DNA from: JAAFJM01 sp964529175
Lineage (GTDB): Bacteria; Bacteroidota; Bacteroidia; UKL13-3
Assembly: GCA_964529175.1 (NCBI GenBank)
Contig: CAZGVO010000002.1
Location: forward strand, 124,001 to 188,000
Reading direction: 5' to 3'
Length of the DNA stretch: 64,000 bases
Part shown: positions 34,197 to 43,276 of the stretch, one piece after another
How positions within the stretch are numbered: the first letter of the stretch is position 1
Layout: each line of letters starts with the position of its first letter
The notes under the pieces: generated by a model
The model's database searches: none
Told to the model about the DNA's origin: nothing
What the model saw: only the letters and a program-made list of their open reading frames with translations
Program-made: the position numbers and the translations under genes

Positions 34197-34544
34197 ATGC
34201 CTGAATTTTTATACGACAATAAATTATATTATAATCCTGTGGAGTTTGCCATGGATAGAATTGGTGGCACTTGGAAAATGCCTATACTTTGGCGATTAAA
34301 AGATAGGGTATTACGCTATGGCGAATTAAAAAAGGATATTCAACACATAACGCATAAGATGCTTACCAGCCAATTACGTGAACTTGAAAAAGAAGGTTTT
34401 ATAACCCGTGAAGTTTTTGCAGTGGTTCCGCCAAAGGTTGAATATAGCATTACCGAACGAGGAAAAAGAGCCATAGCTATAATTGACACCATACGCAATT
34501 ATGGCTTAGAACTGATGCAAGAATTTGGCGTTAAGGAACAATAG
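34197..34544 (+). CDS. HxlR-family transcriptional regulator
   Basis: 115-aa winged helix-turn-helix protein. Family landmarks: DRIGGTWKMPILWRL, RYGELKKDIQHITHKMLTSQLRELEKEGFI and the wing VPPKVEYSITERGK. HxlR/HypR/QorR-type regulators typically sense electrophiles or hypochlorite through a Cys near the N-terminus; I see no cysteine in this protein, so a thiol switch is unlikely. Divergent from osmC and the F420-reductase-like gene, which are its most likely targets. Confidence 0.92.
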   Translation: MPEFLYDNKLYYNPVEFAMDRIGGTWKMPILWRLKDRVLRYGELKKDIQHITHKMLTSQLRELEKEGFITREVFAVVPPKVEYSITERGKRAIAIIDTIRNYGLELMQEFGVKEQ

Positions 34545-34592
34545 TTTTTTATTTTAAACTACGAAATTTTGTAAAATGCACACTTTACAAAA

Positions 34593-34623
34593 AAAAATCC
34601 GAAGTTTTTGGCTTCGGATTTTT
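34593..34623. terminator. Bidirectional terminator between the HxlR and LytTR genes
   Basis: A perfect 12-bp stem AAAAATCCGAAG / CTTCGGATTTTT with a 7-nt loop, between convergent genes. Confidence 0.88.
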
Positions 34624-34628
34624 AATTA

Positions 34629-35366
34629 TTACATTTTGTATTTTTTCTTAATTTGGAAGAAATAACTGCGGCTTATTTCAAAAGGTTTTTCAACTCCTTT
34701 TAAGTGTAAGCGGCCTGTATCGTTGGTCCATTTTTCAATTTTTTGAACATTCAATAAATTCACAATGGTTGAGCGGTGAATTTGAATAAATACATCAACC
34801 GGTAATTTGGCATCCCAGTTCTTAATTGAATTGTAGGTAATACTTAATTTTCCATCAGTCATATACACTTTGGTATAGTTTCCATAAGCTTCTATGTAAT
34901 TAATATCGCTTATTTTTATAAAATTCATTTTATTATCAAAATTTAATAAAATGATTTGGTCTGACTGGAAAGTTTCATCGTTTTCGTTACCATTTTCGGC
35001 AGTTTCATCTGCTGGTGTGGTAATACGCTCAATGGCTTTGCTTATACGTTTTGAACTAACAGGTTTAATAATATAATCAACAGCATTTAATTCAAAAGCT
35101 TTAATAGCAAAGTTCTCGTGCGAGGTAATGAAAATAATTTTAGGCGTACAGTTAATTTCACCAATTAAATCAATGGAGGTTAATCCGTTTAGGTCAATAT
35201 CTAAAAATAGTAAATCAGGCTGTAATAAGTTAATAATATCTTTAGCTTCGTCAAAAGTGGAAGCTTCGCCTACTAATTCTATATGTGGAAATTGTTCTAA
35301 TACTTTTTTTAAAGTAATACGCATTACTTCCACATCATCTACTAAAACTGCTCTAATATTTTTCAT
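34629..35366 (-). CDS. LytTR-family response regulator, orphan
   Basis: 245-aa two-component response regulator. Receiver domain (1-120) with acidic pair D10/D11, phosphoacceptor D56 in LLFLDIDLNG, T81 and K101 in DYIIKPVSS. A short acidic linker (about 116-132) joins a LytTR DNA-binding domain (about 140-245; INYIEAYGNYTKVYM, FIQIHRSTIVNL, and the C-terminal EISRSYF). The usual partner, a membrane LytS/YpdA-type histidine kinase, is not adjacent, so the signal is unknown. Confidence 0.93.
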   Translation of the reverse strand: MKNIRAVLVDDVEVMRITLKKVLEQFPHIELVGEASTFDEAKDIINLLQPDLLFLDIDLNGLTSIDLIGEINCTPKIIFITSHENFAIKAFELNAVDYIIKPVSSKRISKAIERITTPADETAENGNENDETFQSDQIILLNFDNKMNFIKISDINYIEAYGNYTKVYMTDGKLSITYNSIKNWDAKLPVDVFIQIHRSTIVNLLNVQKIEKWTNDTGRLHLKGVEKPFEISRSYFFQIKKKYKM

Positions 35367-35603
35367 CTTAAGTCTAAAAATTACACGTAAACAATTTAAA
35401 TTTTATGTATTACGTGCCTCTAGTGAGCAAATTAAACACTTTCTTTTCATATCTACATGAAATTATAACAAAAAAAATAAATTACAGTTAACAGTGTTTA
35501 CAAAACTTTACAAATTGTTTTTTTATTGAGATTTGTCAAATAAAATAATTCCAAAAATCAGTATCGCTATGTAAATCAATTAATTAATGGAAACGAAAAA
35601 TAT

Positions 35604-35637
35604 TTTGGAAACTTTTTTTATAAAAAAAGTTTCCAAA
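35604..35637. promoter_or_regulatory. Perfect 34-bp palindrome, probable TetR operator
   Basis: TTTGGAAACTTTTTTTA (35604-35620) is immediately followed by its exact complement (35621-35637), 17+17 bp without a loop. It ends 46 bp before the TetR start codon and its right arm overlaps the -33 region of the operon promoter. Confidence 0.8.
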
Positions 35638-35660
35638 GTTCAGAAAGTTTCTCACATTTG
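35630..35660 (+). promoter_or_regulatory. Promoter of the RND efflux operon
   Basis: -33 TTTC (35630-35633) inside the palindrome, 19 nt, then CACATTTG (35653-35660), one mismatch from TAnnTTTG; expected start of transcription near 35665. Confidence 0.55.
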
Positions 35661-35683
35661 CACCCGATAATTAGTATAAAAAA

Positions 35684-36304
35684 ATGGAACCCAAGGATAA
35701 AATATTACAAGGTGCCGAAGCTTTATTTATGAAATATGGCTTCAAAAGCATTACCATGGATGACATTGCCAGAGAGTTAGGTGTTTCTAAAAAAACCCTT
35801 TATCAGTTTTTTGAAGATAAAAATGATTTAGTAAACCAAACTATTGAAACACACATTAATTGCGATATGCAAAATTGCTACAAATTAGTGGAGGGGGGCC
35901 GTGATCCAATTGATTTTTTGTTTGAAGTAAGTAAGTCAATTACCGAAAATCACAGAAAAGTGAATGTTTCTGTTTTGTTCGATTTGAAAAAATATTTTAA
36001 ACCAGCATGGGATAAGTTAGAAAAATTCAAATCGGAATTTATTTATAATCAAATGGTTGTAAATATTAATACGGGTAAAGAACTAGGCTTGTACAGAGCC
36101 GAAATTAACTCAGAGTTAACAGCAAAGTTATACGTTCATAGCGTTGAGTTTATTTTAAGGCCAGAACTTTACCAAGAAATAAGTACCGATTTTCAGTACA
36201 TACATCAAGAAATTGTAAAATACCATTTACGCGGTATTTGTACCGAAAAAGGATTGAAAAAATTAGATAAATTAATAGAAAACCAACACAATAACATAAA
36301 ATAA
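35684..36304 (+). CDS. TetR/AcrR-family repressor of the efflux operon
   Basis: 206-aa repressor. N-terminal helix-turn-helix: KDKILQGAEALFMKYGFKSI, MDDIARELGVSKKTLYQFFEDK (recognition helix near residues 38-46). The C-terminal ligand domain is helical. As first gene of a four-gene unit (next start 6 nt after its stop) behind a perfect palindrome overlapping the promoter, it most likely represses the whole efflux operon until a pump substrate binds. Confidence 0.93.
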   Translation: MEPKDKILQGAEALFMKYGFKSITMDDIARELGVSKKTLYQFFEDKNDLVNQTIETHINCDMQNCYKLVEGGRDPIDFLFEVSKSITENHRKVNVSVLFDLKKYFKPAWDKLEKFKSEFIYNQMVVNINTGKELGLYRAEINSELTAKLYVHSVEFILRPELYQEISTDFQYIHQEIVKYHLRGICTEKGLKKLDKLIENQHNNIK

Positions 36305-36310
36305 ATAAGT

Positions 36311-37651
36311 ATGATTACTAGAAGTATTATCGTAATAGTAAGCGTTTTATTGGGAGTAAATTTGGCTATTGCGCAGCAAAATAACGAAACTAAAAAGTTT
36401 TCGTTAAATGAGGCCGTAAGCTTTGCACTTAAAAATAACGACTCGCTAAAAAATGCAGTGCTTGATGAACAAATAGCACAAAAGAAAGTAAAAGAAATAA
36501 CAGCAAATGGTTTGCCTCAAATTAATGCAACCTCAAGTTTAAATCATTTTATTAAAGTTCCATCGGTTGAAATACCAAATCCGTTTCAATCGCCATCAAA
36601 TCCTGCTCCAACTTTATCATTTCCTCAAGGTATTCCATACTCTTGGAATAATACTATTCAGGCCAGTCAGTTGCTTTTTGATGGAACTTTCTTTTTAGGT
36701 TTAAAAGCAGCAAAAGAGTTTGTTGAAATGAGCAAAATTGATATTAAACGTTCAGAAATTGATGTAGAAAATAATGTTACTAAAGGTTATTACGCTGCAT
36801 TAATTATTGACGAAAATATCCAGTTGTTTGAAAATACGCTTAAACGTATTGAAAAAACATATTTTGATATTAACGAACTGTATAAGAATGGTTTAGTTGA
36901 AAAAATTGAAGCTGATAGGTTAAGATTAACCTTGGCTAATACACAAACTCAATTTAGCCAATTAAAAGACCAAAAAGAATTGGTTTACTATAGTTTGAAA
37001 ATGCAAATGGGTTTAAGAGTTAACGATAAAATAGAGTTAACCGATAAATTAAACCAATTAATGATAGCCGATAATGGAACTGCTGCTAACGAAAAGGCAA
37101 GCTACGAAAACCGTATTGAATACAGAAAATTATTATTGGCCGAAAAGTTAAATAACTTGGATAAAAAACGCTATATGTATGGTTATTTACCAAGTTTAGC
37201 TGCTTTTGGAAATTATACTTATAATACCTTTGGTGTTGAGTTTAGTAACTTAGGTAATAAGTTTTTTGATGGTAGTTTGGTGGGCGCTCAGTTAAGTTTA
37301 CCAATTTTTGATGGTTTGCGTAAATCGGCTCAAATTCAACAAGTTAAGTTAAATGCTCAAAAGTTGTCTAATACTAAAAAAATGGTAGAAAACTTAATTG
37401 ACTTAGATAGAACAAACGCTCAAAGCCGTTATGAAAGAGCTAAAGAGCAATTAGTAATTCAAAAAGACAATTTTAACTTAGCTCAAGATATTTATAATAA
37501 AGCAAGTTTAAAATTAAAAGAAGGCGTGGGCTCAACTTTAGAGTTAACCAATGCTGATAACGATTTGAAACAAGCACAAACCAATTACCTTACTTCTATT
37601 TACAATTGGTTAAATGCTCAAATAGAATTGAAAAGAGCCATAGGCAAATAA
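36311..37651 (+). CDS. TolC-family outer-membrane efflux channel
   Basis: 446-aa TolC-like channel. Signal peptide ends near LAIAQQ. Duplicated OEP pattern of long amphipathic helices: KFSLNEAVSFALKNNDSLKNA in the first half, ENRIEYRKLLLAEKLNNLDK in the second, with NALxxAxxDLxxA-type ends such as TNADNDLKQAQTNYL. GYLPSLAAFGNYTYNTFG and SLPIFDGLRKSAQIQQ are typical barrel/helix junctions. Forms the outer-membrane exit of the RND pump encoded next. Confidence 0.93.
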   Translation: MITRSIIVIVSVLLGVNLAIAQQNNETKKFSLNEAVSFALKNNDSLKNAVLDEQIAQKKVKEITANGLPQINATSSLNHFIKVPSVEIPNPFQSPSNPAPTLSFPQGIPYSWNNTIQASQLLFDGTFFLGLKAAKEFVEMSKIDIKRSEIDVENNVTKGYYAALIIDENIQLFENTLKRIEKTYFDINELYKNGLVEKIEADRLRLTLANTQTQFSQLKDQKELVYYSLKMQMGLRVNDKIELTDKLNQLMIADNGTAANEKASYENRIEYRKLLLAEKLNNLDKKRYMYGYLPSLAAFGNYTYNTFGVEFSNLGNKFFDGSLVGAQLSLPIFDGLRKSAQIQQVKLNAQKLSNTKKMVENLIDLDRTNAQSRYERAKEQLVIQKDNFNLAQDIYNKASLKLKEGVGSTLELTNADNDLKQAQTNYLTSIYNWLNAQIELKRAIGK

Positions 37652-37685
37652 TAGTTAAAACATAAAAAATTAAAACATATAAACA

Positions 37686-38822
37686 ATGAAAAACGGAAAA
37701 ATAATAATTGCCATTTTATCAATAATAAGCATCATTTTAACATCGTGTGGTGGTGGCAATACAATTGAAAAGAAACAAGCTAAGCTTGAAAAATTAAAAA
37801 CTCAACAAACAGAGTTAGCTAGCGAAATTAAAGCGCTTGAAGAAGAAATAAAATTAAGCGGTGTTAAAACCGAAAAGCGTGAAAAAATAGTTAACGTAGC
37901 TGTTTCTAACGTTGAAACATCAAACTTTAAACACTTTATTGATGTACAAGGAAGAGTTGATGGTGATGAAAATACTACCATTAGTGCTAAAGTTCCTGGT
38001 TTGGTATTAAATGTGTTGGTTAAACCAGGTTCGGTAGTTAAAGCTGGCCAAGTATTAGCTGAGTTAGATGGTAATGCAATTCGCAAACAAATTCAATCAA
38101 TGGAAACTAACTTAAGTTTAGTTACCGAATTGTACAACAAACAAAAAGCTTTATGGGAAAAACAAGTAGGTTCTGAAATTCAGTTCAAACAAGCTAAAAC
38201 CAACAAAGAATCGTTAGAGCAACAAATTTCATCAATGCGCGAACAATTGGCTATGTACAGAATTACTTCGCCAGTTAACGGAACTATTGATGTAGTAAAT
38301 TTAAAAGTAGGTCAAACTGCTGCTCCTGGAATGCCTTATTTTTCAATAGTTAACTTTAATAAACTAAAAGTAAAAGCTGATGTAGCTGAAAGTTATGCCA
38401 ATAAAGTTAAACAAGGAAATGATGTAGTTATCACTTTCCCTGATATCAATAAAACCATCAATACCAAAATTAGTTATAGCGGAAAAGGCATTAGTGCTTT
38501 AAACAGAACTTTTGGAGTAGAAGTAGCTTTACCAAGCGATGATAGTTATTTACCTAACATGATAGCAGTAGTTAAAATTATTGATTATGCTAAAAACGAT
38601 GTAATTGTAATTCCAGTAAATTGTATTCAAAATGCTGATGGCGAAAACCATGTTTATGTAGCTGTTAAAGAAGGTGGAAGAACCATTGCTAAAAAACGTG
38701 CTGTTCAAGTTGGTGTAACTTATAATGATAAAGCTGAAATAATTGGTGGTTTAGCAAAAGGCGAACAATTAATTACAGAAGGTTATAGCGACTTAAACGA
38801 TGGTGAGCTAATCAAGTTTTAA
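37686..38822 (+). CDS. RND efflux periplasmic adaptor, lipoprotein
   Basis: 378-aa membrane fusion protein. Lipobox SIILTSCGGG anchors it to the membrane by a lipidated Cys. A coiled coil (about 30-60, KLEKLKTQQTELASEIKALEEE) precedes the split lipoyl domain (LVLNVLVKPGSVVKAGQVLAELDG and INGTIDVVNLKVGQTAAPG-like second half), the hairpin between them, and a beta-barrel with membrane-proximal domain (YVAVKEGG..VGVTYNDKAEIIGGLAKGE). It bridges the RND pump and TolC. Confidence 0.93.
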   Translation: MKNGKIIIAILSIISIILTSCGGGNTIEKKQAKLEKLKTQQTELASEIKALEEEIKLSGVKTEKREKIVNVAVSNVETSNFKHFIDVQGRVDGDENTTISAKVPGLVLNVLVKPGSVVKAGQVLAELDGNAIRKQIQSMETNLSLVTELYNKQKALWEKQVGSEIQFKQAKTNKESLEQQISSMREQLAMYRITSPVNGTIDVVNLKVGQTAAPGMPYFSIVNFNKLKVKADVAESYANKVKQGNDVVITFPDINKTINTKISYSGKGISALNRTFGVEVALPSDDSYLPNMIAVVKIIDYAKNDVIVIPVNCIQNADGENHVYVAVKEGGRTIAKKRAVQVGVTYNDKAEIIGGLAKGEQLITEGYSDLNDGELIKF

Positions 38823-38886
38823 GGATTAGGCAACACAAAAAGAACTAAATAAAAAATCAAATAATTTTATAAATGCCAGTGGCCAT

Positions 38887-38902
38887 CCCGATAGCTATCG
38901 GG
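38887..38902. repeat. CCCGAT palindrome, intact copy
   Basis: CCCGATAGCTATCGGG, a perfect 16-bp palindrome lying in the short spacer before the RND pump. Related copies: 22317-22328, 52587-52600 and 63963-63975. Confidence 0.8.
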
Positions 38903-38926
38903 AACCAGAGGCTAGAAGCTAAAAGT

Positions 38927-41900
38927 ATGCTAGATAAAATAAAAGAATTTAAGCCCTCGAGTTGGGCTATAGATAACAAAACAAGCATTTATATTATGAC
39001 CATTATTATAACCTTAGCTGGTTTAATGAGTTATAATAGCTTGCCAAAAGAGCAATTTCCGGAGGTGGTATTTCCGCAAATTATAGTTAGTACTGTTCAG
39101 GCGGGAACATCGCCTAAGGATATGGAAAACATTGTAACCAAACATTTAGAAAAAAGCTTAAAATCTATTTCGGGTGTTAAAAAAATTACAAGTAATACCA
39201 TTCAAAACATCAGTTTAATTACTGTTGAATTTAATACTGATGTACAAATACCTGTAGCTAAACAAAGGGTAAAAGATCAAGTAGATAAAGCACGTAAAGA
39301 TTTACCTCAAGTGCTTACCAGCGAACCTTCGGTAATGGAAATTGATGTGTCGCAAATGCCTATTATGTTTGTGCATTTATCGGGCGATTATCCTTTAGAT
39401 AAGTTAAAAGCTTATGCCGAAGATTTGCAAGATAGAATTGAAGGTTTAAAAGAAATTACCCGTGCCGATATAGTTGGAGCATTAGATAGAGAGGTTCAAA
39501 TTAACCTTGATATGTACAAAATGCAATCGGCAGATGTAGCTATGTACGATGTTATGCAAGCCATTGGTAATGAAAATGTTACAATTAGTGGTGGTTCAGT
39601 TAAAATGGATGGTTTATTACGCGAAATTAACGTGATTGGTCAGTATGCCGATCCTAAAAAAATAGGTGATTTAACCATTCGTTCGGCAAGTGGAGCTATA
39701 GTTTACTTGCGCGATATTGCAGAAGTAAAAGATGGTTTTAAAGAGCAAGAAAGTTTTGCCCGTTTAGAGCATAAAAATGTAATTACTTTAAATATAGTAA
39801 AAAAGAGCGGTCAAAACTTAATTGATGCCAGTGATAAAATTAGAAAATTAACTGAAGAGTTAAAAGAAAGTCACTTTCCAAAAGGTTTAAAAATTACCAT
39901 TACAGGCGATCAATCAGATAAAACACGTGTAACCTTACATGATTTAATTAACACCATTGTTATTGGTTTCATATTGGTAACTGTAATCTTAATGTTTTTT
40001 ATGGGTGCTACCAATGCCTTATTTGTGGCTATGTCAGTACCTTTATCTATGGCTGTTGCATTTTTAGTATTACCAAGTTTAGGTTTTACTTTAAATATGA
40101 TTGTATTATTTGCATTCTTACTCGCCTTGGGTATTGTGGTGGATGATGCTATTGTGGTTATTGAAAATACGCATCGTATTTTTGAAAACGGAAAGGTACC
40201 AATTAAAAAGGCTGCCAAACTAGCGGCAGGAGAGGTGTTTTTACCTGTACTTTCAGGAACCTTAACTACCTTAGCTCCATTTATTCCATTGGCATTTTGG
40301 CAAGGTGTAATTGGTAAATTTATGTTCTTTTTACCTGTTACTTTAATCATTACCTTATTGGCTTCGTTATTGGTGGCTTATATTATCAATCCTGTATTTG
40401 CGGTTGATTTTATGAAAACCCACGAAGAAGAAGCCGAAGAGCGTAAAAATACCAAAGGCTTCAAAATTACTTCAGTAGTATTTGCAGTAATTGCTTTGGT
40501 TTCTTACTTATCTGGCAATATTGGATTAGGTAATTTTACAGTTGTTATTTACTTATTATATTGCTTAAATCGTTTTGTGTTGTATAAAACTATTGGCACA
40601 TTCCAAAATAAAACTTGGCCAAGTATTCAAGAAAAATACCGTAAATTAATTACTTGGTGTTTAGCAGGAAAACGCCCAATATGGATTTTAGTTGGAACTA
40701 TTGGTTTGTTATTCTTTAGTTTCTTCTTGGTAGCGGTACGCTCTCCTAAAATTGTGTTTTTCCCTCAAGCGTCACCCAATTTTGTTTATACTTATATTCA
40801 AATGCCTGTAGGTACCGACCAAGTTAAAACTGATTCGGTTACCAAAATAGTTGAAGAAAGAATTTATAAAACAATTGGCGATAGCAATAAAATTGTTGAG
40901 TCGGTTATTTCTAATGTAGCTATTGGTGCAGGCGATCCAAGTCAGTTTGAAGCAGGTGCTCAATCACATTTAGGTAAAGTAACTGTTGCTTTTGTGGAGT
41001 TTGGAAAACGTAATGGTGAAGAAACATTGGATTATTTGGATAAAATTAGAAAGGCAGTAAGCGATATTCCTGGTGCACAAATTACAGTGGAACAAGAACA
41101 AGGTGGACCTCCAACTGGTAAACCAGTAAATATTGAAATTATTGGTGATGATTTTAATGAATTAACTGCAGTTTCTAAAGATTTAAAACGTTACTTAGAT
41201 TCAATTCAAATTCCTGGTGTTGAAGAGTTAAAATCGGATTTGATTACTAATAAACCAGAAATTTTAATTGAAATAGATAGAGAACGCGCTAACCGCGAGG
41301 GCATTACTTCAGCTCAAATTGGTCAAGCTTTACGTGGTGCTATTTTTGGTATTGAAGTATCTAAATTTAAAGATGCCAACGATGATTATCCAATTCAAGT
41401 GCGTTACAACGAAAGCCAACGCAACAATATTGATGCATTGATGAATTTAAAAATTACTTACCGCGATATGAATATGGGTGGACAATTGCGCTCTGTTCCA
41501 TTATCATCGGTTGCTAAGTTAAAATACAGCCAAACTTATGGTGGTATTAAACGTAAAAATCAAAAACGTTTGGTTACCTTAGGTTCAAATATATTAACAG
41601 GTTACAATGCTAACGAAGTAGTTGAAGCAGTTAAAAAAGAAGTAGCTAAATTTAACTTACCTAGCACAGTTACAGTGGATATGACAGGTGAGCAAGAGCA
41701 ACAAGCAGAAACTGGTTCGTTCCTAGGTAAAGCTATGTTAATTTCATTAGGTTTAATTTTCTTAATTTTAGTAACTCAATTTAACTCTATTTCTAAACCA
41801 ATCATTATTTTAAGTGAAATTATATTTAGTATCATTGGTGTATTATTAGGATTCTCAATCTTTAAAATGGATATGTCTATCTTAATGACAGGTATTGGTA

Positions 41901-42298
41901 TAGTGGCGCTTGCGGGTATTGTGGTGCGAAATGGAATTCTCTTGGTTGAATTTACCGACATATTAATTGAAAACGGTATGGAAGTAAAAGAAGCAATTAT
42001 TGAAGCAGGTAAAACTCGTATGACTCCAGTAATTTTAACAGCTTCGGCTACCATGTTAGGTTTAATTCCATTAGCAGTTGGTTTAAATATCGATTTCGTA
42101 ACATTATTTACCCATGGAAATCCTCATATTTTCTTTGGTGGCGATAGTGTTGCTTTCTGGGGTCCGTTATCATGGACTATGATTTTTGGATTATTGTTTG
42201 CTACAGTTTTAACTTTAGTTTTGGTTCCAGTAATGTTATTACTCTCAGAATCAATTAAAAAGAAAGTTTTTCCTAAAAGGGCAAACAAAGTTCACTAA
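38927..42298 (+). CDS. RND-family efflux pump, AcrB-like inner-membrane permease
   Basis: 1123-aa proton-driven exporter of the hydrophobe/amphiphile (HAE1) class. First helix TSIYIMTIIITLAGLM, porter segment FPEVVFPQIIVST, TM4 with the essential Asp pair in LALGIVVDDAIVVIENTHRI, and the second-half copy GIVALAGIVVRNGILLVEFTDIL. A longer than usual hydrophobic insert (about 505-540, TSVVFAVIALVSYLSG) lies before TM7. I place the start at ATG 38927 (MLDKIKEFKPSSW); an upstream in-frame ATG at 38873 would begin translation in a dispersed palindrome and is unlikely. Completes the TetR-TolC-adaptor-pump operon, ended by a terminator at 42359. Confidence 0.93.
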   Translation: MLDKIKEFKPSSWAIDNKTSIYIMTIIITLAGLMSYNSLPKEQFPEVVFPQIIVSTVQAGTSPKDMENIVTKHLEKSLKSISGVKKITSNTIQNISLITVEFNTDVQIPVAKQRVKDQVDKARKDLPQVLTSEPSVMEIDVSQMPIMFVHLSGDYPLDKLKAYAEDLQDRIEGLKEITRADIVGALDREVQINLDMYKMQSADVAMYDVMQAIGNENVTISGGSVKMDGLLREINVIGQYADPKKIGDLTIRSASGAIVYLRDIAEVKDGFKEQESFARLEHKNVITLNIVKKSGQNLIDASDKIRKLTEELKESHFPKGLKITITGDQSDKTRVTLHDLINTIVIGFILVTVILMFFMGATNALFVAMSVPLSMAVAFLVLPSLGFTLNMIVLFAFLLALGIVVDDAIVVIENTHRIFENGKVPIKKAAKLAAGEVFLPVLSGTLTTLAPFIPLAFWQGVIGKFMFFLPVTLIITLLASLLVAYIINPVFAVDFMKTHEEEAEERKNTKGFKITSVVFAVIALVSYLSGNIGLGNFTVVIYLLYCLNRFVLYKTIGTFQNKTWPSIQEKYRKLITWCLAGKRPIWILVGTIGLLFFSFFLVAVRSPKIVFFPQASPNFVYTYIQMPVGTDQVKTDSVTKIVEERIYKTIGDSNKIVESVISNVAIGAGDPSQFEAGAQSHLGKVTVAFVEFGKRNGEETLDYLDKIRKAVSDIPGAQITVEQEQGGPPTGKPVNIEIIGDDFNELTAVSKDLKRYLDSIQIPGVEELKSDLITNKPEILIEIDRERANREGITSAQIGQALRGAIFGIEVSKFKDANDDYPIQVRYNESQRNNIDALMNLKITYRDMNMGGQLRSVPLSSVAKLKYSQTYGGIKRKNQKRLVTLGSNILTGYNANEVVEAVKKEVAKFNLPSTVTVDMTGEQEQQAETGSFLGKAMLISLGLIFLILVTQFNSISKPIIILSEIIFSIIGVLLGFSIFKMDMSILMTGIGIVALAGIVVRNGILLVEFTDILIENGMEVKEAIIEAGKTRMTPVILTASATMLGLIPLAVGLNIDFVTLFTHGNPHIFFGGDSVAFWGPLSWTMIFGLLFATVLTLVLVPVMLLLSESIKKKVFPKRANKVH

Positions 42299-42358
42299 TA
42301 TTTCGTTATATTATTATTATTACACTTAGGGGTAGAGGTGTAATTTGTTTCATAGGCT

Positions 42359-42391
42359 AAACGAGGTTTCCGCAAGGAGGCCTCGTTTTTT
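42359..42391 (+). terminator. Terminator of the RND efflux operon
   Basis: A 13-bp stem with wobble pairs, AAACGAGGTTTCC / GGAGGCCTCGTTT, GCAA loop and T run. A second shorter inverted repeat (TTACAC..GTGTAA, about 42320-42343) precedes it. Confidence 0.85.
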
Positions 42392-42438
42392 CATTTTACA
42401 AGGCTTTTAGCTATCTTGCCAATACAAAGTTTTTTATA

Positions 42439-42792
42439 ATGATACACAACAAAGATTTTAAGCAATATCCATTGTCATTTCCTGAAACCTCAGAGGCGGC
42501 TCATTTTGAAAATGTATCGTATAAAGTTAAAAATAAAATATTTGTAACACATAATGCAAAGGAAAATAGGTGTTGCGTAAAGTTAAGTGCCGAGGAACAA
42601 CCTTTGTTTTGTATGATTGATAAAGAAATAATTTACCCCGTACCCAATAAATGGGGCAAACACGGTTGGACTTTGGTTAGTTTGCAATTAATTGATAAAG
42701 AATTGCTTATGGAAGTACTGACGGCTGCATATTGTTGTGTAGCGCCACCAAAACTTTCAGCGCCATTTTTAAAGCAAATTGATTCGTTTTAA
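42439..42792 (+). CDS. MmcQ/YjbR-family DNA-binding protein
   Basis: 117-aa protein with the CyaY-like YjbR fold. Typical blocks: LSFPETSEAAHFENVSYKV, KIFVTHNAKENRCCVKLS, YPVPNKWGKHGWTLVSLQ and LLMEVLTAAYCCVAPPKL. Members bind double-stranded DNA non-specifically; physiological role unclear. The next gene starts 17 nt after the stop, so the two may be co-transcribed. Confidence 0.9.
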   Translation: MIHNKDFKQYPLSFPETSEAAHFENVSYKVKNKIFVTHNAKENRCCVKLSAEEQPLFCMIDKEIIYPVPNKWGKHGWTLVSLQLIDKELLMEVLTAAYCCVAPPKLSAPFLKQIDSF

Positions 42793-42809
42793 ATAATTTA
42801 AAAATAAAA

Positions 42810-43124
42810 ATGGAAGGTTATATGTACATACTGAGATGTAATAATGGAACCTATTACGTTGGAAGTACCGCAAATCTTGAGTTACGACTAAAACAGCATC
42901 AAATAGGAGAAGGTGCAAATTATACAAAAAAACACTTACCAGTAGAGTTAGTTTATTATGAAGTTTATGCAAGGATAGACGAAGCTTTTGCAAGAGAGAA
43001 ACAAGTTCAAGGCTGGAAAAGAGCTAAAAAGGAGGCTTTAATAAACAATAGACCAAACGATTTACACCTACTTTCTGTTTGTCACAACAGTACATCTCAC
43101 AAAAACTGGAATAATAAAGGCTAA
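42810..43124 (+). CDS. GIY-YIG nuclease-domain protein (YhbQ/UPF0213-like)
   Basis: 104-aa stand-alone GIY-YIG domain: MYILRCNNGTYYVGSTANLELRLKQHQ contains the YIL..YVG pair and the catalytic Arg, followed by KKHLPVELVYYE and the Glu in EAFAREKQVQGWKRAKKEALI. Small GIY-YIG proteins of this kind are numerous in Bacteroidota and are thought to act in DNA processing. The last about 20 residues (LSVCHNSTSHKNW) look non-conserved. Confidence 0.9.
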   Translation: MEGYMYILRCNNGTYYVGSTANLELRLKQHQIGEGANYTKKHLPVELVYYEVYARIDEAFAREKQVQGWKRAKKEALINNRPNDLHLLSVCHNSTSHKNWNNKG

Positions 43125-43133
43125 CTTTACTAA

Positions 43134-43234
43134 CGTTTCGGCTACGCTCAACGACCGTAAAGTTAATTGATAAATCCTTAATGTTTTGCTAACCAAGCAA
43201 AGCTGTATTTCGGTCACTGAGCGAAGCCGAAGTG
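43134..43234. repeat. Inverted pair of GGTC..TGAGCG..CGAA repeats
   Basis: A 23-bp unit occurs twice in inverted orientation: 43134-43156 (minus strand, GGTCGTTGAGCGTAGCCGAA) and 43212-43234 (plus strand, GGTCACTGAGCGAAGCCGAA). Separated by 55 nt they can form a long imperfect hairpin between the convergent GIY-YIG and tryptophan dioxygenase genes. A third copy is at 52439-52461. Confidence 0.8.
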
Positions 43235-43276
43235 ATAGAAATATAGCAACACTTACTTCGCTCTGAAACCAAAATC

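Larger units (their letters stand above)
35367..35683. other. Divergent spacer between the LytTR and TetR genes
   Basis: No gene. The left part (to about 35580) is AT-rich without clear signals. The right part holds the TetR operator and promoter described separately, plus an extra GGAAAC direct repeat (35589-35594) 18 bp before the one in the palindrome. Confidence 0.6.

Noticed and set aside
38873..38926. 18-residue N-terminal extension of the RND pump
   Set aside because: It is encoded largely by the CCCGAT palindrome; MLDKIKEF at 38927 is a normal RND N-terminus.
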